Below are positions 24,313 through 33,693 of a DNA stretch of 64,000 bases, one piece after another. The first letter of the stretch is position 1. Each line of letters starts with the position of its first letter. The notes under the pieces were generated by a model that worked only from the letters and a program-made list of their open reading frames with translations, did not search any database and had not been told where the DNA came from. Both the position numbers and the translations under genes were made by a program. The DNA is from Bacteroidales bacterium UBA5197 (lineage in GTDB: Bacteria; Bacteroidota; Bacteroidia; Bacteroidales; Lentimicrobiaceae), in the NCBI GenBank assembly GCA_002412885.1, contig DHVX01000062.1, positions 283,433-347,432 on the forward strand, read 5' to 3'.

Positions 24313-25488
24313 CTACATCAGTTTCTGATACACCTGCCACCATCTGTCGGGCATTTCGTTGTTGCAGGCGGTTTCGTAATCATGGTAAGTGCAGGGTACA
24401 ATAAAATGGTTTGAGTATTTCTTCTGGTTATCAGGACCACAAATGACTTCCATCCACCAGCGGTCGGTTTTTCTGCTTTTCAGAAATACGATTCCTTCGC
24501 TGAAGTCTGCTGCAGGCACTGTGTATCGGATAAACGCGTCTTTGTCTAAGCCAGGGAAGTCTTTTTTCCGTGAATTATAGCCTTCAAAAACATACCATAT
24601 CATTTGTGCCAGCAAGTGGGCGGTTGTTCCTCCACGATCGAAAGATGGATTGAGTTCAAAAAACCCGATGGATGAAAGCTTGTCGCTCATGGCGGCGTAT
24701 CTTGCTATCTGGCAGGCCTGATCACCTGTAAAGCCATTGGGCGATGCATTTCCGTTGCCGGGGGCATCAGCAGCGCGGATTGCGCCCATATCGAAGGAAA
24801 CCAGATCGGCATTCCGGACCAAAGGCTCAGTTTCTTTAAGATCAGCAGTCAGCATACCCAGCCTGTAAGTGTCGAAAAGCAGTTTCTTCATCAGGTCAAG
24901 TGCCGGCTGATCAACAAAGTATGTTTGGAAACCCAGATTGGTATAATTAAACAGGAAGTTGGGTTTCTGCATGATGATCCGGCTCAGAAAAGTTTGCGAA
25001 TTAAGCTCCTTTTGAGTTTCACCAAGATCAAACATCGGGTCAATTACCGCCATGTTTATAATTTGCTCCAGCTTTTCGTATGCTTTATACATTGCAAAAG
25101 TCAGATCCTGGCTTCCTCCGATAACAACCGGAAGAATGCGGTTTGCAATCAGATATTCAAGGGTGGAGGTAAGTGCAAAATAGGTGTCTTCGATGGTAAA
25201 ACCCTGCCTTATATTTCCAAGATCTGCAATGCGGCAATTCCATGATCCCGGGAAAAGTTTATACAGGTATTTTCTCACTTCATCTGGCGCATTTGCGCAT
25301 CCCTGGTTGTTGATTGAAGCACGGTCTTCTATCACACCAATGATGGCAACATCCATTTCCTGTGCTTCGGGAAAACCTGAATTTAAAGTATGAATGATGA
25401 TACTGCGCTGAATACGTGGATGCGAGGCGGCCTCGTGCTCGTTGAAAAGTTCTTCAGATATAGGATCAAAATAGATTGATATTTCCAT
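24313..25488 (-). CDS. arginase-fold (formimidoylglutamase-like) protein lacking canonical metal ligands
   Basis: 391 residues, ureohydrolase fold. The family's metal-binding blocks are recognisable but altered: GGxH is GGSQDL, DAHxD is DPMFDL, and the SxDxDxxDP block is SFDMGAIRAADAPG. Thus the first His is Gln, the middle His is absent, and one Asp of the DxD pair is Gly. Such Bacteroidota proteins are usually annotated formimidoylglutamase, but an unaltered binuclear manganese site is not possible here. It may bind a ligand without hydrolysing guanidino groups. It is encoded 111 bases downstream of topA on the same strand. Confidence 0.78.
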   Translation of the reverse strand: MEISIYFDPISEELFNEHEAASHPRIQRSIIIHTLNSGFPEAQEMDVAIIGVIEDRASINNQGCANAPDEVRKYLYKLFPGSWNCRIADLGNIRQGFTIEDTYFALTSTLEYLIANRILPVVIGGSQDLTFAMYKAYEKLEQIINMAVIDPMFDLGETQKELNSQTFLSRIIMQKPNFLFNYTNLGFQTYFVDQPALDLMKKLLFDTYRLGMLTADLKETEPLVRNADLVSFDMGAIRAADAPGNGNASPNGFTGDQACQIARYAAMSDKLSSIGFFELNPSFDRGGTTAHLLAQMIWYVFEGYNSRKKDFPGLDKDAFIRYTVPAADFSEGIVFLKSRKTDRWWMEVICGPDNQKKYSNHFIVPCTYHDYETACNNEMPDRWWQVYQKLM

Positions 25489-25599
25489 GAGGTAAAGCGT
25501 CGTTTTAAAGATTCAAACCTATGGCTTTTTCGGGAGATATGCAAACAAAAAGCGGTTGCCACTGACAACCGCTTAATAAATTCAATGATGCAGAATCTG

Positions 25600-27930
25600 C
25601 TATTTCTTCCGGAACTTACTTTTTCCTGCCGGTTTGGGATTTGAATCTGCCTGCTTTGCAATTTCGAGACATTCTTCGAGTGTGAGCGCAGCAGGATCTT
25701 TCCCTTTGGGAATTTTATAGTTGGATTTTCCGATCGCAAAGTAAGGGCCGAATCTGCCGTTTAAAACCTGAATATTATCGTTCTCAGGGAAGGTTTTAAT
25801 AAGCCTTTCTGATTCTTTTTTCTTCTTTTCTTCGATCAGCTCGATGGCGCGTTCAACATCAATGCTTGCAGGATCATCGGTTTTGGCCAATGAATAAAAA
25901 GCCGATTTATGTTTGACATAAGGTCCGAAACGACCAATGGCAACGGTAAGTTCAGCATCTTCATACTCGCCGATAAGCCGCGGAAAATCAAACAGTTTCA
26001 GGGCTTCTTCAAGCAGCAGTGTTTCGATGCTCTGTCCTTTTTTCAAACTTGCAAAGCGTGGCTTTTCTTCGTCTTCTGATTCACCGATCTGAACCATTGG
26101 TCCGAAACGGCCGATTTTAACGTATATGTTTTTGCCCGATTCAGGATCGGTACCCAGCAGCCTTTCGCCTTTTACTTTTTCCGATTTTTCAAGAGTCTCC
26201 TTTACCTGTTTTGCAAAAGGCGAATAAAACTCTCTGATCATCTGATTCCAGACTTTTTGCCCTTGCGCTATTTCGTCAAATTCCAATTCTACACTGGCCG
26301 TGAAGTTATAGTCAAGGATGTTCTCGAAATGCTGAACCAAAAAGCCAGTTACAACAGAACCAATGTCAGTAGGGAAGAGTTTTGATTTTTCCTGGCCTGT
26401 GTTTTCGGTTTTTACAACTTCTGATATTTTATTGCCCTTGAGTTTGACTTGAGTAAAATCGCGCTGAACACCGGGGCGGTCTTCTTTTACCACATATTCC
26501 CGTTTCTGAATGGTTGAAATGGTCGGTGCGTAAGTCGATGGCCGGCCGATTCCGAGTTCCTCGAGTTTTTTCACCAGACTGGCTTCGGTGTAACGGGGTG
26601 GTTGCTGCGAAAATTTCTGTGTCGAAAGCATTTCCGAAAGATCGAGAATCTGCCCCGATTTAATCGGAGGCAACATTCCTTCGGTATCTTCATTGATTTC
26701 GTCATCGGTTGATTCAAGGTAAACTTTAAGAAAGCCGTCAAACTTAATGACTTCGCCTTTGGCAACAAATTTTTCGGAAGTGGTTGAAATTGTAATGGTT
26801 ACTGTTGTGCGTTCCAGTTCGGCATCGCTCATTTGCGAAGCTATGGTTCTTTTCCAGATGAGATCATACAGCCTTTTTTGTGAAGCATCTCCGCCGGCTT
26901 CACGGTGATTCATATAGGTAGGTCTGATGGCTTCGTGGGCTTCCTGGGCACCTTTGGTTTTGGTTGCGTATTGGCGGGTTTTTACATATTTCTCGCCAAA
27001 AGTGGATGTAATTTCCTCTTTCGCGAGGTCAATGGCCATTTTTGAAAGATTCACAGAGTCGGTACGCATATAGGTAATGATACCTGCTTCGTAAAGCTGC
27101 TGAGCCACCAACATGGTTTTGGCAACCGAGAAACCCAGTTTGCGACTGGCTTCCTGCTGAAGGGTTGAAGTGGTAAATGGCGGTGCCGGAGACTTTTTGG
27201 CTGGTTTGGTTTCAACATCACTAACGGTGTATTGAGCGCCAACACAGCTCTTCATAAAAGTGAGTGCCTCGGGCTTTTCAGGAAAACGCCGGTTTAGTTC
27301 TGCGGCAATCTTCGATTTTCCATCTTCTCCCTGAATGGTAAAAGTTGCGGTAACGCGATAAGAATAGCTGCTTACAAATGCTTTGATTTCATCTTCGCGC
27401 TCAACAATCAGCCTTACAGCAACCGACTGCACCCGCCCGGCAGAAAGTGAGGGTTTTACTTTTCGCCACAAAACCGGAGAAATCTCAAAACCTACCAAAC
27501 GATCCAAAACCCTGCGGGCTTGCTGGGCATCTACCAGATTTTTGTCGATGCTCCGTGGATTATTGATGGCTTCGGCAATGGCTGTTTTGGTAATTTCATG
27601 AAAAACAATTCGTTTGGTTTTCTTTTCATCCAATTCCAATGCTTCCGATAAATGCCATGATATGGCTTCTCCCTCACGGTCTTCATCGGAGGCAAGCCAA
27701 ACCATCTCAGCTTCAGAAGCCAGTTTTTTCAATTCCTTGATAACTTTTACCTTATCGGAGGATATTTCGTACTGAGGTTTGAAATCATTTTCAATATCCA
27801 CGCCAAGTTGCTTCTTCGAAAGATCCCTTACGTGGCCGAAACTTGATTTTACAATATAATCCTTTCCCAGAAAGCCTTCGATGGTTTTGGCTTTGGCGGG
27901 AGATTCAACAATTACAAGATTTTTTATCAT
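25600..27930 (-). CDS. topA: DNA topoisomerase I
   Basis: 776 residues. Toprim domain at the N-terminus (VIVESPAKAKTIEGFLG, ASDEDREGEAISWH), then the type IA core with the catalytic Tyr in GIITYMRTDSV. Instead of Cys4 zinc fingers the C-terminus carries four short repeats with GRFGPMVQIG, GRFGPYVKH and GRFGPYFAIG, the form usual in Bacteroidota topoisomerase I. Relaxes negative supercoils by single-strand passage. On the - strand a box TTACTTTG (28002-27995), close to the -7 consensus, lies about 65 bases before the ATG. The C-terminus is Lys-rich (KSKFRKK). Confidence 0.97.
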   Translation of the reverse strand: MIKNLVIVESPAKAKTIEGFLGKDYIVKSSFGHVRDLSKKQLGVDIENDFKPQYEISSDKVKVIKELKKLASEAEMVWLASDEDREGEAISWHLSEALELDEKKTKRIVFHEITKTAIAEAINNPRSIDKNLVDAQQARRVLDRLVGFEISPVLWRKVKPSLSAGRVQSVAVRLIVEREDEIKAFVSSYSYRVTATFTIQGEDGKSKIAAELNRRFPEKPEALTFMKSCVGAQYTVSDVETKPAKKSPAPPFTTSTLQQEASRKLGFSVAKTMLVAQQLYEAGIITYMRTDSVNLSKMAIDLAKEEITSTFGEKYVKTRQYATKTKGAQEAHEAIRPTYMNHREAGGDASQKRLYDLIWKRTIASQMSDAELERTTVTITISTTSEKFVAKGEVIKFDGFLKVYLESTDDEINEDTEGMLPPIKSGQILDLSEMLSTQKFSQQPPRYTEASLVKKLEELGIGRPSTYAPTISTIQKREYVVKEDRPGVQRDFTQVKLKGNKISEVVKTENTGQEKSKLFPTDIGSVVTGFLVQHFENILDYNFTASVELEFDEIAQGQKVWNQMIREFYSPFAKQVKETLEKSEKVKGERLLGTDPESGKNIYVKIGRFGPMVQIGESEDEEKPRFASLKKGQSIETLLLEEALKLFDFPRLIGEYEDAELTVAIGRFGPYVKHKSAFYSLAKTDDPASIDVERAIELIEEKKKKESERLIKTFPENDNIQVLNGRFGPYFAIGKSNYKIPKGKDPAALTLEECLEIAKQADSNPKPAGKSKFRKK

Positions 27931-28082
27931 AGCTTTTACAATATTATCTTACCGAAATACATGTTTTTCAGCGTATTTCCGTTAAAAATGGGTGCAAAGT
28001 AACGCAATAAAAAAATAACCACATCGAAAAAATTGATATATTATTTACAACAAATTAAGAATGAGGGGGTTCAAAAATGCTG

Positions 28083-28090
28083 TATTTTTG
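28083..28090 (+). promoter_or_regulatory. -7 promoter box of miaB
   Basis: TATTTTTG matches TAnnTTTG, 50 bases before the miaB ATG. No convincing -33 TTG at standard spacing. The 210-base divergent spacer with topA (27931-28140) otherwise holds nothing recognisable. Confidence 0.4.
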
Positions 28091-28140
28091 CATCCCTGTT
28101 GCAGAACAGGCATTTTGAATCCAATTTTTAAAGTCAAGCA

Positions 28141-29463
28141 ATGAACATCAAAAAGAAACTATATATAGAAACCTACGGTTGCCAGATGAACTTTTCTGAC
28201 AGCCAGATTGTAGGTTCCATTATGACCGATCATGAGTTTGAAACTACCGATCAGATTGGTGAAGCGGACCTGATTTTTGTCAACACCTGTTCCATTCGCG
28301 ACAATGCTGAAAAGCGTATAAGAGCGCGGCTAAAGGAGTTTAACAGGTATAAAAAGAAAAAACCCGGACTTATCATCGGGGTATTGGGTTGCATGGCTGA
28401 AAGATTAAAAGAGCAGCTGCTTGAAGAGGAAAAGATGGTGGATGTGATTGTCGGACCTGACGCTTACCGCGATCTTCCGCGTTTGCTCAATCTGGCAGAA
28501 TCAGGACAAAAGGCAATTAATGTCATACTTTCGGCCGACGAAACCTATGCCGATATTGATCCGGTGAGGCTTGAAAGCAATGGAGTATCGGCTTTTATTT
28601 CGATAATGAGAGGTTGTGAGAACTTTTGCACATATTGTGTGGTGCCATTTACCCGTGGCAAAGAGCGCAGTCGTGAGCCTGAAACCATCATAAAAGAAGC
28701 ACGGGGTCTTTTTGAGCAGGGATATCGCGAAGTAACCTTGCTCGGGCAGAATGTAAATTCATATAAAAATGAAGCCGGTATTGGTTTTCCGGGCTTGATG
28801 GAATTGGTGGCTTCAATCAGTCCGCAGCTTCGGGTGCGATTTGCTACCTCTCATCCCAAAGATTTATCTGATGAGCTTTTAAAAGTTATGGCAGCCCATC
28901 CGAATATTTGCCGGTCGATTCATTTGCCGGTGCAGTCGGGAAGTGACGCTATGCTGAAGTTGATGAACAGAAAATACACCAAAAAGTGGTATCTGGGGCG
29001 TATTGAAGCCATCATGAAATATTTGCCGGATTGTGCACTTTCAACCGATATCATTGCTGGTTTCTGCAACGAAACAGAAGAAGATCACATGGAAACCATG
29101 CAGCTGATGGAAAAGGTTGGCTACGATTATGCCTACATGTTTAAATATTCCGAAAGACCCGATACCCTTGCTGCACGAAAGTATAAGGACAATGTTCCGG
29201 AAGAAGTAAAAAGCCTCAGATTGCAGCAGATTATCGATTTGCAGCAAAAGCTTTCGCTGAAAAGCAACAAAGCCGATATTGGTAAAACCTTTGAAGTGCT
29301 GGTTGAAAGCATATCACGCAAATCAGGCGAAGAACTGGCAGGACGCAACAGTCAGAATAAAGTCGTGGTATTTCCGAAAGGCAGTTTTAAGCCCGGCGAT
29401 TATGTAAACGTGAAGATAGAGTCATGCACGACTGCCACCCTCAAAGGAACATTTGTTGCATAA
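28141..29463 (+). CDS. miaB: tRNA-2-methylthio-N6-dimethylallyladenosine synthase
   Basis: 440 residues, usual length. N-terminal UPF0004 domain with three cluster cysteines (ETYGCQMNFSDS, VNTCSIRDNA, LGCMAER), radical SAM domain with the CxxxCxxC motif in GCENFCTYCVVPF, and a C-terminal TRAM domain (about residues 375-438, GRNSQNKVVVF). It adds the methylthio group to i6A37 of tRNAs reading UNN codons. Monocistronic; it is followed by a 300-base spacer. Confidence 0.97.
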   Translation: MNIKKKLYIETYGCQMNFSDSQIVGSIMTDHEFETTDQIGEADLIFVNTCSIRDNAEKRIRARLKEFNRYKKKKPGLIIGVLGCMAERLKEQLLEEEKMVDVIVGPDAYRDLPRLLNLAESGQKAINVILSADETYADIDPVRLESNGVSAFISIMRGCENFCTYCVVPFTRGKERSREPETIIKEARGLFEQGYREVTLLGQNVNSYKNEAGIGFPGLMELVASISPQLRVRFATSHPKDLSDELLKVMAAHPNICRSIHLPVQSGSDAMLKLMNRKYTKKWYLGRIEAIMKYLPDCALSTDIIAGFCNETEEDHMETMQLMEKVGYDYAYMFKYSERPDTLAARKYKDNVPEEVKSLRLQQIIDLQQKLSLKSNKADIGKTFEVLVESISRKSGEELAGRNSQNKVVVFPKGSFKPGDYVNVKIESCTTATLKGTFVA

Positions 29464-29762
29464 CAATGCCCCGGTTGAATGATTAATCACACACAAGTTA
29501 TTAAGGTATAATAATCTTGGTGTGGCTGGAATCCATGGAAATTCAGACTAAATACTGAATTTAAGTCCTATACAGAACTTAAATCCCTTATAGAACAAAA
29601 ACAAATTGTATTTTTGCATTGTCAACTGAAACTGAGAGCCTCAGAGTTCTTAAATGCTTTTTTAAACTTAAACATTGAAAATATTCTTGTTGGCTTAGTT
29701 CATTTATTGTGTTTACTAAAGCATGAATTATTTTAAAATTGTCCTACATCAACGATTACTTT
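29464..29762 (+). promoter_or_regulatory. spacer with promoter of the polysaccharide export genes
   Basis: Non-coding, AT-rich. A -7 box TATTTTTG at 29609-29616 would give a leader of about 140 bases before the ATG at 29763. Upstream there is a repeated phrase TACTGAATTTAAGTCC / TACAGAACTTAAATCC (about 29554-29587), roughly 18 bases apart, which could be a regulator site; the repeat is imperfect. A frame from 29739 beginning with TTG is an extension of the next gene, not a separate one. Confidence 0.4.
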
Positions 29763-30527
29763 ATGAGAAAACTCCTTCTTTTTTTTTCCGTTTTAATACT
29801 ATTGGGCTCCTGCGTATCGCTTAAGAGGGTTAAATATATTCAGGATATAGCCTCAAGTGAGCAATCCGACACAACATATTATCAGGCAAAGGCGCCCGAT
29901 TACAAAATTCAGACTGGCGATCATCTTCACATTGATGTAAAGAATATTGATCCCAAAAACATGAATCCGTTTCAGTCAAATACAAATGTAAATATTCAGA
30001 CTCAATCTGAGGCCGGGGTTTACCTTAACAGTTATCAGGTAAGCGATTCGGGTAATATTGATTTTCCGCTGGTAGGCAAAGTTGATGTTGTGGGGAAAAC
30101 GGTTTTCGAGGTTCAGAGCAATCTTCAGCAAATAGTGAATGAGTTTTTTCAACTAACTACTGTAAGCGTAAAACTGATAAATTTCAGGATAAGTCTTCTT
30201 GGAGAGGTTATGCGTCCCGGAACTTACATGGTTTACCAGAACCAGTTAAATGTATTTCAGGCGATTAGTATGGGGGGCGACCTTACCAATTATGCGAACC
30301 GTAAAGAAGTCAGTATTATCAGGAAAACAGAAAAAGGCACCAGCGTTTACAAAATTAACCTTCTTAGTTCCCAATTGCTGAACTCTCCTGTTTATTACCT
30401 CCAACCCGGCGATATCGTTTATATAGAGCCGCTGAGTGGTAAGAATTTCACCTTTACAGCATTCCCATATGCCATCATATTCTCAACAATATCTACTACA
30501 TTGTTGATTCTGAACTTTATAAAATAA
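29763..30527 (+). CDS. Wza-like polysaccharide export lipoprotein
   Basis: 254 residues from the ATG at 29763. Lipoprotein signal MRKLLLFFSVLILLGSC with the lipobox Cys at residue 17. A Poly_export domain (YKIQTGDHLHIDV, ISDSGNIDFPLVGKV-like strand) is followed by an SLBB-type repeat (SLLGEVMRPGTYMVY). A C-terminal hydrophobic stretch (PYAIIFSTISTTLLILNFI) may cross the membrane. It would form the periplasmic/outer-membrane conduit for capsular or exopolysaccharide. It is followed by the co-polymerase/kinase gene after 8 bases, the usual Wza-Wzc order. Confidence 0.9.
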   Translation: MRKLLLFFSVLILLGSCVSLKRVKYIQDIASSEQSDTTYYQAKAPDYKIQTGDHLHIDVKNIDPKNMNPFQSNTNVNIQTQSEAGVYLNSYQVSDSGNIDFPLVGKVDVVGKTVFEVQSNLQQIVNEFFQLTTVSVKLINFRISLLGEVMRPGTYMVYQNQLNVFQAISMGGDLTNYANRKEVSIIRKTEKGTSVYKINLLSSQLLNSPVYYLQPGDIVYIEPLSGKNFTFTAFPYAIIFSTISTTLLILNFIK

Positions 30528-30535
30528 GCACAACC

Positions 30536-32995
30536 GTGGAAAATTACATAAAAGAAATAAATCAGGAAGAATCGGTTGATTTTAAACAACTGTTCTTTAA
30601 GTTTTACAGATACTGGTATCTGTTTATCATTACAATTTTTACTGCACTTACCATAGCCTTCCTCTTTAATAAATATACTGAGCCGATTTATAAAGTCGCT
30701 ACAACAGTAATGATTAAAGATGATAAGTCGGGTTTCGATCCTCAGGCTATGCTCGGACTTGGTAACCTCAGAGGAGCCCAGAATCTTGAAAACGAAATAG
30801 GTGTTTTGAAATCCAGGTCCCTGATAACAAGATCAATAAAGTCTTTGGATTTTAATATTTCGTATTTCCTTGAAGATAATTTCGTTACACGGGAGTTATA
30901 TACCAAATCTCCTTTTACGGTTTTGTTTGATACTGCCAGTCTGCAGCCGACTGGCGTACGGTTTTCCCTGGTAATATTGCCTGATAATCAATTTTCACTT
31001 TCCTCTGAAGGAGAATTGGCAAGTCTTTATAGTTACTCAAAGGATAAGGCGGTCGAAGGCTCGGAGGTGAACCTTAAGTTGAGTGGCACCTACAAGTTTG
31101 GGCAGGAGATAAAAAGCGAGAACCACAACTTTAAAGTATTGCTCAATACCAATTATATTCCAAAGGAGCACCTGAATAAGAAGATGATTTTCGTTTTCAA
31201 TAAAACAACAGATCTTGTTCAGGCGTTTTCGGGCTTTACCATTGAGCCCATAAACCGGGAGTCTTCCATTGTTGAAATTTCAATGAAAAATCCAAATCCT
31301 GAAAAGGCTGCTGATTTTTTGAATATGCTTACTTTGGTTTATCTGCAGCGTAGCCTCGAAAAGAAAAACCAGATTGCAACAAATACAATCAATTTTATTG
31401 ATGAACAGCTTCTTGGAATTACCGATTCATTGCAATTGGCAGAGTCAAATCTCCAGCAATTCAGAACCACCAACGAAGTTATGAATTTCGATTTCCAGAC
31501 AGAACAGGTTTTTACCATGATGAAAGAACTGGAAAACAAGAAAGCGGAATTGATAGTTAAGAACAAGTATTATGTTTATTTGCAGGACTATTTAATAAGA
31601 GACGGAGGAGATATTGACGGCTTGACGGTTCCATCATCCATGGGAATTGACGATCCGGTTCTTGCCACATTGATCAACGAGCTTACCAGACTCTATGCCG
31701 AACGTGGCGAAGCGCTGATGACGGCCCGTGAAAAGAATCCGATTATTGCATCATTCGACGACCGGATCAGAATCAACAAGAAAACACTGGAAGAGAACAT
31801 CAAAAATATTATAAATACTTCAGCCATTGCAATCAGGGATATCGATAGCCGAATCAGATCTTTATCTTCAAGAATCAACCAGCTACCGGGAACCCAGCGC
31901 GCTTTGTTTGGCATTGAACGAAAATTCAAACTCAACGACGCCATATACACTTATCTGCTCGAGAAAAGATCAGAAGCTCAGATTACCCGCGCATCAAACC
32001 TGCCTGATAATGAAGTTATCGACAACGCGGTAATTGATAAAATCCAACCGGTATTTCCCAAAAAAACACTCAATTATACCATTGCACTTTTACTGGGTCT
32101 TGTTTTTCCGGTGATATATGTAATGGGTAAAGACTACCTCAACGACAAAATTCTTGACAAGAAAGATCTGGAGCAGCTTACCTCCATTCCGCTGGTCGGA
32201 CACATTATCCACAACAACAAGGACAGCAATATTGTTGTTGCTGAATTTCCGAAATCATCGATTGCCGAATCATTCAGATCTGTCAGAACCAATCTGGGCT
32301 ATTTTGCAAAAGGCAAAGATAAGCAAGTGATATTGGTAACCTCAACCATGGTAAGCGAAGGAAAGACTTTTACATCAATAAATCTGGCATCTATTTTTGC
32401 ACTTTATGGTAAGAAAACCCTGTTGATGGGTTATGATCTTCGTAAGCCTAAAATTTATCAGGACTTCGGACTCACAAATACCGAAGGGATAAGTTCATTC
32501 CTGATTAGCCGGAGCGACGTAAGGAGTGTTATTCAGAAATCACCGCTCGATAATCTTGACGTAATGATGGCTGGGCCAATTCCTCCAAATCCGGCAGAAC
32601 TTATAGCATCGGATCGCAATAATGAATTAATGGAAACGCTGAAGGAGATGTATGATTTTATTGTAATTGACACTCCTCCGGTCGGGCTGGTAACTGATGC
32701 GTTCCTTTTGATGAAATATACCGATGTAAATGTTTTTGTTGTTCGCCAGAATTACACAAACAAAAAAGTGTTTGGAGCTATCATTTCTGACATTGAAAAG
32801 CGCAACATTCCCAATATGGCCATATTGGTCAATGATGTGAAAATGGACAGGGGTTCAGATGGCTATGGTTATGGCTACGGCTATGGTTATGGCTATGGCT
32901 ACGGCTATGGCTACGGCTACGGCTATGGTTATTACACCGACGATCAGGAACCTCAGAAAAAGGGAGTAATCGACAACCTTTTCGGAAAATCTTAG
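30536..32995 (+). CDS. Wzc-like chain-length determinant and BY-type tyrosine kinase
   Basis: 819 residues, starting at GTG. N-terminal Wzz domain between two membrane helices (about residues 30-50 and 515-535) with a coiled-coil periplasmic part, then a cytoplasmic bacterial tyrosine kinase: Walker A TSTMVSEGKTFTSIN, Walker A' LLMGYDLRKPK, Walker B FIVIDTPP. The C-terminus has twelve Gly-Tyr repeats and a further Tyr, the autophosphorylated tyrosine cluster typical of BY-kinases but unusually regular. It controls polymer length and export. No glycosyltransferases, Wzx or Wzy follow; the sulfate-activation genes come next. Confidence 0.93.
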   Translation: MENYIKEINQEESVDFKQLFFKFYRYWYLFIITIFTALTIAFLFNKYTEPIYKVATTVMIKDDKSGFDPQAMLGLGNLRGAQNLENEIGVLKSRSLITRSIKSLDFNISYFLEDNFVTRELYTKSPFTVLFDTASLQPTGVRFSLVILPDNQFSLSSEGELASLYSYSKDKAVEGSEVNLKLSGTYKFGQEIKSENHNFKVLLNTNYIPKEHLNKKMIFVFNKTTDLVQAFSGFTIEPINRESSIVEISMKNPNPEKAADFLNMLTLVYLQRSLEKKNQIATNTINFIDEQLLGITDSLQLAESNLQQFRTTNEVMNFDFQTEQVFTMMKELENKKAELIVKNKYYVYLQDYLIRDGGDIDGLTVPSSMGIDDPVLATLINELTRLYAERGEALMTAREKNPIIASFDDRIRINKKTLEENIKNIINTSAIAIRDIDSRIRSLSSRINQLPGTQRALFGIERKFKLNDAIYTYLLEKRSEAQITRASNLPDNEVIDNAVIDKIQPVFPKKTLNYTIALLLGLVFPVIYVMGKDYLNDKILDKKDLEQLTSIPLVGHIIHNNKDSNIVVAEFPKSSIAESFRSVRTNLGYFAKGKDKQVILVTSTMVSEGKTFTSINLASIFALYGKKTLLMGYDLRKPKIYQDFGLTNTEGISSFLISRSDVRSVIQKSPLDNLDVMMAGPIPPNPAELIASDRNNELMETLKEMYDFIVIDTPPVGLVTDAFLLMKYTDVNVFVVRQNYTNKKVFGAIISDIEKRNIPNMAILVNDVKMDRGSDGYGYGYGYGYGYGYGYGYGYGYGYYTDDQEPQKKGVIDNLFGKS
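32861..32935 (+). repeat. Gly-Tyr coding microsatellite
   Basis: Twelve hexamers of the form GGYTAY in frame followed by TAC, giving (Gly-Tyr)12-Tyr. The mix of ggc/ggt and tat/tac codons shows it is an imperfect repeat kept by selection at protein level or an old expansion. Slippage would change the tyrosine number by units of one without breaking the frame. Confidence 0.9.
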
Positions 32996-33016
32996 TGACA
33001 TTCTTTTGTAATCAGG

Positions 33017-33035
33017 AGCCACAGTTTTTGTGGCT
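33017..33035 (+). terminator. hairpin after the tyrosine kinase gene
   Basis: AGCCACA and TGTGGCT form a 7-bp stem around GTTTT, 22 bases after the stop codon; there is no long T run. It may end the export operon. A -7-like box TAGTTTTG at 33079-33086, 26 bases before the cysC start, would restart transcription. Confidence 0.5.
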
Positions 33036-33111
33036 TTCCTGCATGGATTGAACTGTCCCTGAATCAAAAAAATTGTGTTAGTTTTGCAACTGCTTTCCTT
33101 TTGAGTGTATT

Positions 33112-33693
33112 ATGAATAATCCAGAAACCTTCCGTAAATCAATGGAGCGTAAGCTTGGTCAGCAGGCAAAAGTGTTGTGGCTGACGGGGCTTCCCTGCTC
33201 GGGCAAAACCACTCTGGGACTTGGACTGGAATCGTTACTACTCGAAAAGGGCTTCACAGTCAGAATGCTTGATGGTGACATTACCCGCAGAGGTTTGTGC
33301 AGCGATCTGGGTTTTTCGGCGGCTGACCGGACGGAGAATATTCGCCGTGTAGCCGAAGTCTCGCGCCTGCTTGCCGATTCAGGCATCATTACAATTAATG
33401 CGTTTATTACACCTACTGATGAACTCCGGCAAATGGCTGCCGATATCATCGGTCGTGAAACTTTCATTAGTATTTACATTGATGCACCTCTTCACATTTG
33501 CGAAAAACGAGATGTAAAAGGAATGTATCGAAAAGCCAGACTCGGGCAATTGCCTGATTTTACAGGCGTAAGTTCGCCTTTTTATCCGCCCGCAAATTCA
33601 GATTTTACCATCAATACAGCGGAATCAACACCCGATCAGAATATTCAGGAGTTGCTCCGGTTTATATTACCCAAAATTAATTTCATACCATGA
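33112..33693 (+). CDS. cysC: adenylylsulfate kinase
   Basis: 193 residues. P-loop GLPCSGKTT, DGD motif (MLDGDITRRGL), the lid-like segment RENIRR-type (RTENIRRVAEV) and FITPTDELR. Phosphorylates APS to PAPS. The stop overlaps the cysD start (ATGA). PAPS may feed sulfite formation or sulfotransferases. Placement directly after a polysaccharide export pair makes sulfation of an exported polymer a possibility, but no sulfotransferase is encoded here. Confidence 0.95.
   Translation: MNNPETFRKSMERKLGQQAKVLWLTGLPCSGKTTLGLGLESLLLEKGFTVRMLDGDITRRGLCSDLGFSAADRTENIRRVAEVSRLLADSGIITINAFITPTDELRQMAADIIGRETFISIYIDAPLHICEKRDVKGMYRKARLGQLPDFTGVSSPFYPPANSDFTINTAESTPDQNIQELLRFILPKINFIP

Noticed and set aside
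25383..25739. - strand frame of 118 codons overlapping the ends of topA and the arginase-like gene
   Set aside because: It overlaps the C-terminal coding region of topA in another frame and has no recognisable family.
32861..32935. CRISPR-like array
   Set aside because: It is a short in-frame hexamer repeat inside a kinase gene without spacers.
32855..33067. - strand frame with alternating Ile-Ala repeats opposite the Gly-Tyr tail
   Set aside because: It is the reverse complement of the Gly-Tyr coding repeat and carries no independent signal.
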